Source of the DNA: Adiantum capillus-veneris
Taxonomy: Eukaryota; Streptophyta; Polypodiopsida; Polypodiales; Pteridaceae
Reading direction: 5' to 3'
NCBI GenBank assembly: GCA_014529385.2
Contig: CM043942.1
Span: forward strand, 29,386,969-29,450,968
Length of the DNA stretch: 64,000 nt
Each line of letters opens with the position of its first letter. Positions within the stretch are counted from its first letter, which is position 1. Under the pieces are notes generated by a model that made no database searches, had not been told where the DNA came from, and worked only from the letters and a program-made list of their open reading frames with translations. This document shows positions 34,311-43,579 of this stretch, piece after piece. The translations under genes and the position numbers were made by a program.

Positions 34311-34724
34311 ATAGTACAAGGCTATCTTAATTTTTTGCCTTGTTTTACAATCTACTCCATTCTTATTCTGACTGAATCTTCCTAGTTGGCAATGTCCTCC
34401 TTAGTCACTAAGGAAATAAATTATTATTTTTTTCCAAAAAGTCACATACTAACAAGCTACCAAACTCTAATTTTCACATGAGAGGATTACTAACTTAAAA
34501 AAAGGATGTTTAATTTCTATGTCTCTTCACGTACAAACTACAAACTAGCTTTTGGAAGTTTCAAATATTTTATGCCTTTGCAACATTCAAATGTTTAAAT
34601 ATAATAAAGAATAAAAGAAAGTTTAAGCTTTTTGAGATGTGTGACTAGCTAACATACTCTTCTCATTGGAGAAGCAACTCCTTTCTTTCTATTCTTTATA
34701 GAAACTTTTTATTAAGAGTCTTCT
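34311..34724. other. no gene recognised
   Basis: AT-rich; nothing recognised. Confidence 0.4.
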
Positions 34725-35230
34725 TCCTAGTTGGCAAGGTATTTTTATGGAAGGTAATTTGGGGTACTCTACCGACGGGGGTGAAGATTCAGGAAAGAGG
34801 GGTTGGGTCAGATCGATGCTTGGGGTGTAGGGTGGCTAGTGAAGATCTGGCCCATCTCTTCATGGGTGGCTAAACTATCAAAGGCCTCGCAGGGAAAATA
34901 TGCAAGTGGGTCCAAAGAACATGAAAAGTTGGATTTTACAAGATTGATTTATTCCTTGGAGGGAAGAATTCAGGTGGTCCTTCCCTCCTAAGCAGCACTC
35001 TAATCGTCGGGTACTTCTTCTTACATAATGTATGGCAGACAAGGAACCACCATTTGTTTGAAGGAGGCCTTGAGGTGGCAAGCTTCGCAGAAATTATACA
35101 AGAAAGCAAAGTACTAATATGGACGCTCAGGCGCAATCAACACTCAGAGGATTGGTCTAGGATTACTTGTGCCTTGTTGTCAGCAGAGGACATGCCTAGG
35201 ACGGGAAAAAATCTTGGCCATCGGTAATTA
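34725..35230 (+). pseudogene. LINE 3' fragment with zf-RVT-like domain
   Basis: One frame reads FLWKVIWGTLPTGVKIQERG, then SDRCLGCRVASEDLAHLF, then KWVQRT, NVWQTRNHHLFEGG and LRRNQHSEDWSRITCALLSA, with two stops. This is the zinc-binding region found after RT in plant L1-type LINEs (W..LPT...L..R, C..C....E...HLF, W..RN..LF). It lacks RT, so it is a 5'-truncated copy. It differs from the other LINEs here, which have a CX2C..H..C end. Confidence 0.75.
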
Positions 35231-35590
35231 AAAGATCTCAGAAGAATAGGATAATGGACCTTATGTATCAAGGATAAACAGGCGAGTTGATAGGGATGGC
35301 TCCCTTGATAGCCGATGTAAGTATGGTCCTTGGATGATGTCATGGCTCAACACGAGCATGACAAGACCTTTTAATTATTTGGGTTGATTAATATAATTCA
35401 CTCACGATTGTGAGTTTTTTTTTTTTTTAAATTTATTTAAAGAATCTTCTTCACTTGTCTTCCCTTCCCTTCCCTTGGCTTTCCATTTTGGCATGTGCTT
35501 TTGTAATAGCGTGACTTCTTTTTTTGGATCGTTTTTTGGCATGGGGTGTATAATATATATGGAGTAACTCTTCTTCGTATATTCTCTCGA
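35231..35590. other. no gene; T-run at 35415-35428
   Basis: The T-run could be the tail of a minus-strand insertion, but nothing recognisable is attached. Confidence 0.35.
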
Positions 35591-35720
35591 AAACAAATCT
35601 TCTTCGTTCTCCTTTCTCTTTCTTTTGGTTGAATATTGCCAAGTGGTAAGGCCCTCTTTAGTAACAATGTAAGGACAGAAGATCTTTTAATATAATCATG
35701 TATAATCAAATAGTTCTAAA
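35591..35720 (+). repeat. 130-bp tandem unit; unoccupied copy of the 35782 insertion site
   Basis: Unit 35591-35720 repeats from 35721 (AAACA(A/G)ATCTTCTTC, TTGAATATTGCC, TGGTAA). In the second copy the unit is interrupted after ATGGTAAAG (35773-35781) and resumes at ATGGTCAGG (36159-36167). The first copy reads GTGGTAAGG at 35643-35651 without interruption. Confidence 0.85.
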
Positions 35721-35781
35721 AAACAGATCTTCTTCATTCTCCTTTCTCTTTCTTTCGATTGAATATTGCCTTATGGTAAAG

Positions 35782-36158
35782 CCTCAGCACTAAAGGGCAC
35801 GAGGCATTAAATGAAGCTCCAGAGGTGGGATCTACGGTTGAGAAGCTCGGGCACAAAAGCAGAGGCGTACAGGGACGTAGGATGCAGCAGAAGTAAACTA
35901 GGACGTCGAAAAATAAACTTGGACATGGGCACATCTGTCCACGTTGACTTATCATGCGTTTGTTGCACACCATGGTCAACATATGCGCATGGGGGGTTGG
36001 ATAAGCCATGTGCCTTACCCAACGCCCACCCAGGTTCGAATCGTGTGAGCAGCACCCCACGTCCCATTTTTTTGAGCCCTCAAATCTCCTTGAGATTCGT
36101 GCGCGCACCCTCAACCGTGGATCCTATCTCTTTGCTCTCGTGCCCTTTAGTGCTGAGG
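35782..36158. mobile_element. 377-bp non-autonomous inverted-repeat element (MULE-like MITE)
   Basis: Terminal inverted repeats start CCTCAGCACTAAAGGGCACG at both ends (35782 and reverse from 36158), with a second matching block GGAT-ACGGTTGAG further in. It is flanked by ATGGTAAAG and ATGGTCAGG, 9 bp with two differences, which fits the 9-bp duplications made by Mutator-like transposases. The 130-bp tandem neighbour gives a paralogous empty site. No coding. A Pol III B-box-like GGTTCGAATC lies at 36033-36042. Confidence 0.75.
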
Positions 36159-36244
36159 ATGGTCAGGTCCTCTTTAGTCTCCCAAAAGAAAGGGAAAGAA
36201 GGATCTTTTAGTGAAATCATGCATGCTTAAATAGTACACACCTA

Positions 36245-36290
36245 TCTATATATTAAGGAGACAAGTCCCTTTGCCACATGGCAGTAGCAC
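36245..36290 (+). mobile_element. Helitron-like 5' end
   Basis: TCTATATATTAAGGAGAC preceded by A, followed by TTGCCACATGGC. Plant Helitrons often begin TC with a CTATATTA-like stretch and a nearby GCCACGTGGC. The same stretch recurs at 52587. No 3' end was identified for this copy, and the extent is unknown. Confidence 0.35.
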
Positions 36291-36312
36291 ATGGCAAGGG
36301 AATCTCCTTTTT

Positions 36313-36316
<4 letters not shown>

Positions 36317-36364
<48 letters not shown>
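36317..36364. repeat. (GA)n microsatellite
   Basis: Pure (GA) run of about 48 bp. Confidence 0.97.
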
Positions 36365-36367
<3 letters not shown>

Positions 36368-36728
36368 ATTCTAATTAGAAAAAAAGAGAGAGAGGGCCAA
36401 GATATAGGATTTTTAAACCCTTTGCCACGTGGTCGGTGTAGAATTTTTAATTTTAAAAAAAACATTCAAAAAAATGTGTTAATAATTTCTACGCAAGCTT
36501 TTACAACAGGGCAAGGAGTGGGCGACTCTAGAGTTGGCAGAGAGGGAGTAAATCATGGGCAGAATGGGCTCCTCATGGAGAGGGAGCGGGTAGCTCTAAG
36601 GTTCGTAGAGAGGGAGAGAATAAATGATAAAGTTCTCACTTTATGGTCATATACGTTGCAAAAAGATGCCTTTGTGTGTGTGTGTGTGTGAAGAGGGAGT
36701 TGGAACAAGTGTGTTTGCCATGGTAGGT

Positions 36729-36778
<50 letters not shown>

Positions 36779-37244
36779 AGACAGACTCATATGTACATAT
36801 TGTCTCTGTTTCTCTATCTATCTCTCTCTAAGCATGCTATTATGAGAGCAAGGACATGATAATGGTGTAGGTGAAGGCTTGTTGATGAAGCTGGCAACAT
36901 GTCCTCTTCAATAAATATTACTGTAGAAAATTCCATAAGTCACTAGTTATTTGCATAAAATATTGAAGAAGTTCCACAAGTTTCCTCATCTGCATAAAAA
37001 AACCCCCAACTAGAAATTCATTGTACTTGTGTGTGTGTGTGTGTGTGTGCATGCACGCACATTGTCTGTGTTTGTAGGTTTTGATGATGGTTTTAGAGCT
37101 TATCCTACCCCAAGATCCAGTTTGTAAAACATTGTGCACACATGCTCTCATGGTAGTAGGGAAGACCGTGGAAAAACAGAGTAGGGAAGTGGGACAAAGA
37201 AGGCAAGGGTATGTTTTTGAGGGAGTCAAGGAATGGTAGGGAAA

Positions 37245-37288
<44 letters not shown>

Positions 37289-37621
37289 GACAAGGTATGA
37301 GAGTGGAAGAGGTATGTGAGAGGTACACTGAAAGGTTCATTCTACTGGTGCAATTTGACTTACAATGATGCACAAGCCTACAGGAAAGCCATACTTTTAA
37401 TTGCTAGGTGATGATGGTGTGTGCTTGCTGAAAAGCTATACTCTCAATTGCTAGGTGATGTCGGAATTTTCTTGCAAGGGTTTCTAAATGGAATGGACCT
37501 AAATAGTGGAAGATTGAGTTCATGTGTAATGAATAGGGTATACGGGATAGATGAGAGGGTCTTTAAGGCAGATCATGCACACACACACACACACATTGTG
37601 TGTGTATGTGTGTGTGTGTGA

Positions 37622-37640
<19 letters not shown>
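36365..37640. other. non-coding, five dinucleotide tracts
   Basis: Contains (GT)n 36668-36690, (CT)n 36731-36777, (GT)n 37030-37049, (GA)n 37247-37287 and (CA)n/(GT)n 37576-37640. No gene supported; the ORFs here are translated repeats. Confidence 0.7.
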
Positions 37641-37659
<19 letters not shown>

Positions 37660-37731
37660 TAGATAGATAGATAGATAGTTCTATTATCGTCCTGGGAGGT
37701 CAAATATGACCTATGGGACCAAATGAACATG
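37641..37731 (-). other. LINE 3' UTR with hairpin and microsatellite tail
   Basis: After the ORF2 stop, the minus strand reads TTTGGTCCCATAGGTCATAT then TTGACCTCCCAGGA and ends in (CTAT)n, (CT)n and (CA)n instead of poly(A). AGGTCA-TATT-TGACCT (37697-37712) forms a perfect 6-bp stem. Confidence 0.8.
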
Positions 37732-40700
37732 TCACGTGGTGTGAGTGGAGTTCATAAGTGACTCTCGATGCTCAAAAATGGCTGAAATGAGCGTCGCAAT
37801 AGAGAGTCCACATCGTGGTTGGGAGAGGAAGGTATGTAGGGAGAGCTCATGGCTGAATATATGGGGAAAAGAGGACCTAATGTGGTCAAAAGCTGAGCAC
37901 TCAAGTAGTGTGTGGTACTCACTCTCTCGCACTTGACGAGGGCATAAGGTGCAAAGTCGATGACACTCCTCGCCAGTGCCCCAACGTCCTGTCTCACAGC
38001 GTAGAGAATGGGAGCTAAGACGAATGGAGGCAATGGTGCGGATCGCACTCAACGGGATGGGCTCAAGGATGTAGGAATGGGTTCGGTTACCTCGTTCCGA
38101 GAAGAAGAGAGATTTGTAGTTTGGGGCAACGTGTGTGGTGTAATGGCTGAAGCGAGAACCTCCGGATTTCTCCCAAGCCATGATACATTGGCGTTGTAAG
38201 AAGGCCTCATTAACTTGGGAGTCGATCGACGCATCCTTGACCAAGTGACATGCATCCCATCTTCCAAACCATTTCTTGATATCAAGCATCCACCCCGAAC
38301 TTAGTATTTTGCTCTTGCATGTCTTTTGAACCTTTTGACTTGCTTCATATGCGATTCTAGGAAGTCGATGCAAAGGGCTACGTTGTGTCTTACGCATGTA
38401 CTCCACAACCCTTTCCATGCCCAAGACCTCAATGGGAAGCGATCCGGACTCAAGAAGTAAGAGCATGTAGGGTGTTTGTGTCTTGACTTGGAGAAAGTTG
38501 GTGAGAAAACGCTTTTGGACATTCTCAAACTCTTTCCAAGTAGACTTCCCGATGCTTCCACCCCACACCTCCACTCCATAAAGAAGCACCGGTGTCACCA
38601 ATGTGTCAAAGAGGTACTTTTTGAGAGCCCAACACTTGATCTCTCCTGCATTGCACATGTTCTCAAATGCATAATAAGCCCTCTTTCCGGCTTCCAAGCG
38701 ACGCATTGCACAATCCTTCCATTTATGATTGGATGGAACCTCAAGGCCAAGGTACTTGAAGTGATCTACCACTTCAAGTTTCTCATTGTTGTATACAATG
38801 CATGGATTTTCGTCATTGAGGGTCTTTACAAGCATAACCTTGGTTTTGGATCCATTCACGATCAGCCCGCTATGTAGGCAAAAGCGTTCCAAGACACTCA
38901 TAAGCTTTTGTGCATCTTCTAAGGTATGTGCCAAGAGCACTACATCATCGGCATAAAGCAAAAGCATGATCACCGCATTTCCAATCTTAACCTCTTCTAT
39001 GCCTTCTTGCTGCATAAAATCAAGAACCATGTATTCCAATTCATCAATGAGTAGCCCAAAGAGGGTTGGGGAAAGTGGGCATCCTTGTTTGACACCAATA
39101 GTGCTTGCAAAAAATTCTGAAATTCCATCTCCCATACGTAATCGACATATCACTTTTTGGTAGATGCGAAAGACTGCATGCATAAATTCTCTCGGCACTT
39201 GAAGGCTTTGCATACGTCTCCAAAGATTTCCTCGCGGTACCATGTCAAAAGCTTTCTTGAAATCCACAAAGCAACAATACAACTTTTTTCCTTTCAATCG
39301 AGACGCTTCCATAAGAACTCGAAGAGTGACAAGGTGATCAATAGTGCTATGATGCTTTCGAAAACCTGCTTGGCCAAGCGCACGTTTGCCATTCTTTTCA
39401 GCCCATTCACTTATCTTCATCTCCATGATACATCCAAATAACTTTGCCATCAAAGAACCAACCATTATAGTGCGATAGTTGTTCACATTGTTTACATCTC
39501 CTCCTTTGTGCAAAGGTTTGATCCAATTTGCACTCCAATCATGAGGCATGCCATACTGAAGTGCAAGGTTAAACATATCGCATATCCAATATCGTGTTTT
39601 CTTGCTTGTCCATTTAATCATTTCAGCCTTGACACCTTGAAGGTCACCTGCCTTGCGAGTAGCAAGTTTCTCAAGCGCGCGGCATACATCTTCAATGGTA
39701 AAGAAGGGAGACATAAATGGAAGGGAGCTACAACCCTCCATCTTATCAACATTGGGTTGCTCATAGAGGTTCTTACAATGCATATACATATCCTCAAGAG
39801 TCAAGTCACCAAAGCTCTCAACGCGCTTGCCTTTTAGATTTTGCCAAAACTTGCCACATGCATGTGCTTTCTCTTGTGCTAAAAGAAGTTGTTTTTCGAC
39901 TTCCCACCTTCTCCTCTTCTTTTGAACAAGTGCTTTGTATGTGTGTGAACATTCCAAGTAAACTTCCTTGTCTTTGATTGCATCCAATCTTAGCAAGTGT
40001 TTTCGGGATTGACTACATTCCATGTCAAACCATTTCTTCTTGGTGCTACCCTTCTTAGACCTTTTGCAAGACATGTGTTTCACCGAAAAGCATTCCTTCG
40101 CACAAGAGAAAATTACTTCTTTGAAAAATTTCCACTTGCATTCTAATGTTGGGCTCCCTTGATGCTCTATCATGCTTAACATTTGGTCCACCATATCAGC
40201 ATATATAAGTGCTTGTTTGAAGTCTAGACGTAAGTACAAATGATTCACATCATGATTGGAGGCTACATGCTCGGGCCGTTTACCACACTTGAGGTCAATA
40301 CATAACATCCTATGATCCGATTCCGGATTCCATTCACCAAGTGTAAAGCTTTGTATGCATTCTAGAGTGGCTTCTGAGAACAACATATAGTCAATCACGC
40401 TAGCACCATTGTGCTTTCTACATGTAAAGTCATTGGTGCCTTGCCATAGAGATACACCATTTGCAATGAGCATTCCGGTGCTATTGCACATATGTAGAAG
40501 TGACTTTCCATAGTGATCCACTTCTTTTGCATCATTAGAACTTCGATTATACATGTATGAGTCATCCACTCTTCTTGATACATGCGGCATGTCGACTTGT
40601 TGTGTGTCGTGTTGTAACATATTTGTGCGAGCATTCATGTCTCCAAAAACAATGACTTCACCTTGATCCTTGTAATGAGCAATGTCTTCCTCTAGTTCAA

Positions 40701-41112
40701 CAAAGGGCTGATCTCTATCCATATTCAAGCGAGCATAAAAGTTGGAGTCATAGTGAGGAATGTAGCAGCCGGCCACAAACATGACTTGACCATTTGGTGG
40801 GCTGATTTTCAGCCATAAGTAGCGTTTATACTTATCTTCTTTGACAATGGAAACATCTTTCAAACCCTTTTTGGTCATACATGCTACGCCTCCTTGGCCT
40901 CTTCGTTGCTTTGCATTTTTGGCCCACATCAAAGAATGTACATCGTATTTGTCAAATCCAAGAATTCGTTGCGCATCATGCTCCCATGTTTCGACAAGAA
41001 GTATCACATCGGAGTCATTGGTAAGCTCATCAATGCCAATTCCCGCATTCCATGGATACCCGTTACAATTCCAAAAGCTTATTCGCAAGCGTGAGTTGGT
41101 CTCATAGATCAT
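37732..41112 (-). CDS. LINE ORF2: endonuclease, reverse transcriptase, zinc knuckle
   Basis: An uninterrupted 1126-residue ORF. Residues about 10-275 are an APE-type endonuclease (ISFWNCNG, LLVETWEHD, VIVFGDMNARTN, SDHRML), which nicks the target DNA. Residues about 520-780 are RT: PLHKGGDVNNVNNYRTI, FVDFKKAFDMVP, STIGVKQGCPLSPTLFGLL and the catalytic YADD at about 720. The C-terminus has CTLCPRQVRESEYHTLLEC, a CCHC-type knuckle. All key residues appear present, so the protein could be active. Its ATG is 6 nt after the ORF1 stop, suggesting coupled re-initiation. The start is the first Met of the open frame and sits right before the endonuclease. Related truncated copies lie at 33.6 and 57.5 kb. 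Confidence 0.92.
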   Translation of the reverse strand: MIYETNSRLRISFWNCNGYPWNAGIGIDELTNDSDVILLVETWEHDAQRILGFDKYDVHSLMWAKNAKQRRGQGGVACMTKKGLKDVSIVKEDKYKRYLWLKISPPNGQVMFVAGCYIPHYDSNFYARLNMDRDQPFVELEEDIAHYKDQGEVIVFGDMNARTNMLQHDTQQVDMPHVSRRVDDSYMYNRSSNDAKEVDHYGKSLLHMCNSTGMLIANGVSLWQGTNDFTCRKHNGASVIDYMLFSEATLECIQSFTLGEWNPESDHRMLCIDLKCGKRPEHVASNHDVNHLYLRLDFKQALIYADMVDQMLSMIEHQGSPTLECKWKFFKEVIFSCAKECFSVKHMSCKRSKKGSTKKKWFDMECSQSRKHLLRLDAIKDKEVYLECSHTYKALVQKKRRRWEVEKQLLLAQEKAHACGKFWQNLKGKRVESFGDLTLEDMYMHCKNLYEQPNVDKMEGCSSLPFMSPFFTIEDVCRALEKLATRKAGDLQGVKAEMIKWTSKKTRYWICDMFNLALQYGMPHDWSANWIKPLHKGGDVNNVNNYRTIMVGSLMAKLFGCIMEMKISEWAEKNGKRALGQAGFRKHHSTIDHLVTLRVLMEASRLKGKKLYCCFVDFKKAFDMVPRGNLWRRMQSLQVPREFMHAVFRIYQKVICRLRMGDGISEFFASTIGVKQGCPLSPTLFGLLIDELEYMVLDFMQQEGIEEVKIGNAVIMLLLYADDVVLLAHTLEDAQKLMSVLERFCLHSGLIVNGSKTKVMLVKTLNDENPCIVYNNEKLEVVDHFKYLGLEVPSNHKWKDCAMRRLEAGKRAYYAFENMCNAGEIKCWALKKYLFDTLVTPVLLYGVEVWGGSIGKSTWKEFENVQKRFLTNFLQVKTQTPYMLLLLESGSLPIEVLGMERVVEYMRKTQRSPLHRLPRIAYEASQKVQKTCKSKILSSGWMLDIKKWFGRWDACHLVKDASIDSQVNEAFLQRQCIMAWEKSGGSRFSHYTTHVAPNYKSLFFSERGNRTHSYILEPIPLSAIRTIASIRLSSHSLRCETGRWGTGEECHRLCTLCPRQVRESEYHTLLECSAFDHIRSSFPHIFSHELSLHTFLSQPRCGLSIATLISAIFEHRESLMNSTHTT

Positions 41113-41118
41113 GTGTCC

Positions 41119-41923
41119 CTATTTGTTGGGTGGACTTGCATCCTCCTCAAGTGACTTTTTTTCTTGAGATGATACCTTAACCTTCTTGCTTCTTTCCTCG
41201 TATGCTTTGCGACGTACATTTTGTTGCATAAGAGTGCGATCCTCATATACATTACAACCCGTTCCTTTGAGGTAGATCCAACCATTGTCAAGGATGATCT
41301 TTCTCTTTACCTCATCAGCCATGGTACATACAATAGGTCTTTCTCCCGAGCGAGGGACTCCTTGTTTTCCAACTCGATGTGCACCATAAGCCATGATTCC
41401 TGACATGCCAAAGTGTGTAGCAAAAAACTCTTCAATAGCAACCGCAAGAGATTGGGGTGTTTCCATGCTTTCCTCCTTGATTCCACGAATGACGATGTTC
41501 TTTGAGCGTTTTTGTCGTTCTTGCAATTCTTGAGTGTCCACATTCTCTACATTCTTTGCTTGGACAACGGCTTGCGTGATAGGAGATGTAGAAACCACAT
41601 TATCCTTACATATATCAGCCCATGATTTGGATGCATTTCTCATCTCACATACATCATGTCGTATTGTATCTATCGTTTCCTCTTTCAATACATGATCACT
41701 CTCAACTTTGCTCAAGCGCTCTTTCACTACATTCATGTCCACAAGAGAGCGTTTACATTCTTGAACTTCATTCTCAAGATGCATCAAGCGTGTTGTTTGC
41801 ATTTCAAGAACCTTCTTGAGGTGCTCATTCTCCACAACGAGAACTCTTAAAGTACCATTCTCCATTGCAAGTGCGCGCAACTCTTCACCTTGCTTGTTGA
41901 CGGTTTCTTGTAACGAGATCAAG

Positions 41924-41963
<40 letters not shown>

Positions 41964-42066
41964 TGCAGGAAATCTTGGGTTGTGTTGTGCAAGTGAAGGG
42001 AAGATAAACTCCATTGTTTTTTTTCTTTTTTTTTTTGGTGATAGGAATTTTAACAATGTTATCCAT
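41119..42066 (-). CDS. LINE ORF1: coiled-coil RNA-binding protein
   Basis: 315 residues. A Lys-rich N-terminus (KKKKKKNNG) is followed by a Ser-Leu run encoded by a (CT)n tract (41929-41961), a long coiled-coil-like part (about 55-140; EENxxL-type heptads such as LRVLVVENEHLKKVLEMQTT), and a C-terminal part (about 185-290; SKNIVIRGIKEE, YGAHRVGK, RPIVCTMADEVKRKIILDN) that resembles the RNA-binding fold of L1-type ORF1 proteins. Such proteins coat LINE RNA. The stop TAG lies 6 nt before the ORF2 ATG. The microsatellite in the coding region is odd, since any odd-length slip would break the frame; an internal Met after it (MENGTLRV) is an alternative start. The 5' UTR border is not known. Confidence 0.75.
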
Positions 42067-42361
42067 GTTTTTGGTCGTGTTCCTTGATGCTGTTCTACCT
42101 AAATTGTATGTTTCTCTCTATCATTTACAGAGATGTTTTAGCCTAGCTACCATAAACGCATTTGAAGCATGCTTTACAAGGTTTTGAGGTCTTCTCTATA
42201 TGTAACAAGGGGGTTGTTCGTACATACCATGAGAAAAGTGCTCCCTTCCCAACATCTTAGAGATGGGTTAGGAAGAAAAAGTGTATAACTTTGTGAGCAT
42301 GCCCTCAACCATATATGGTTGCCTTTCTCTAAGCATTACTATAGAAATGAGGAAGGTGTTG

Positions 42362-42431
<70 letters not shown>

Positions 42432-42905
42432 TAGAGCGCACATGGAACGTTCAGCCTTGCGTCCGATGGCAGAGTGAACGCATCAGGTAGGTCGTCACAT
42501 TGCGCACATGAACTGCTCTGGCCAACGAGCGTTGCCAGTTGACGTACAACTGACGTATATGGTGCAGAGTACAGAGCAACCAAAGAGCTCCACGTAAAGC
42601 TGTTGCAACTTTTGCAGGTCTGGAAGTTCTTCAGGTGAGCTCCCGCCATGCGAACGTAGCAAACTGCTGTTGAACGGGTTGAAGGGGGGGGGGGGGGGGG
42701 GGGGGGGGGGCTCCATTGCGGCCACAACGTTGGTTAGCCATTTCTATGCGCGCGAAGGCGTGGGGGCCTTGCTGTGCTGGAATGCCCCTTTTCACCGGAC
42801 ATCCTTTGTGAACGGCGCATGTGCGCACCATAAGAGAGAGATGGCAACTCTAAACAAGATAGAGATTCAATACTTTAGAGAAAGTGTGAGAATATCAAAT
42901 GCATA

Positions 42906-42936
<31 letters not shown>

Positions 42937-43005
42937 TCAATACACAATCTTTACCACTACCTAGATTGTTGACATGTTTGAAGCACATGTTGCAAAATCT
43001 CAATA

Positions 43006-43065
<60 letters not shown>

Positions 43066-43574
43066 ACACATGTGTGCATGCACACATAGACACGAAGGCC
43101 CACAACACATAAACTTTATGTATTTATTAATCATATAACTACATGTTATATTATTATAAAATCAATATATTTTGTATATGCATAAATTAATGTGAATTCA
43201 ATTAAATCTATACTTGAATTATGAGTGAGTAAATATCTTATTGTTAGTGACTTTACTTGATCAAAATAAATCATTGTTTTAGATTTGTGTGTAGATTTCA
43301 CACAATTATTACACACAAATACTCACACATTTGTATATGTATTCTTGAATGTTCTTTATTACATCTGCATTGCAAACCTGTATTAAATTATATGTAAATT
43401 TACATTCATTTATATAAGTATGGATGAATGTATACACACATTGATATGCATGCATATCAATACACATACATGTATGCACTCGTACACCGATGCATACTCA
43501 TCTATACTTTATATTAAACCAAAAGTAGTTCATGTGCCATGTGTCAACAAATCAAATGTCCTGAGGAAAGGAGG
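42067..43574. other. non-coding with microsatellites and a 27-G run
   Basis: Begins with probable LINE 5' UTR. Contains (GT)n(GA)n 42363-42429, G27 at 42684-42710, (GT)n 42905-42930 and (CT)n(CA)n 43006-43062. A GC-richer island (about 42435-42830) around the G-run has no recognisable gene. From 43100 it is AT-rich up to the chromovirus. Confidence 0.6.
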
Positions 43575-43579
43575 GGTTA
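43575..43579. repeat. target-site duplication, left (GGTTA)
   Basis: GGTTA directly before the left LTR; the same five bases follow the right LTR at 52364-52368. Confidence 0.9.
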
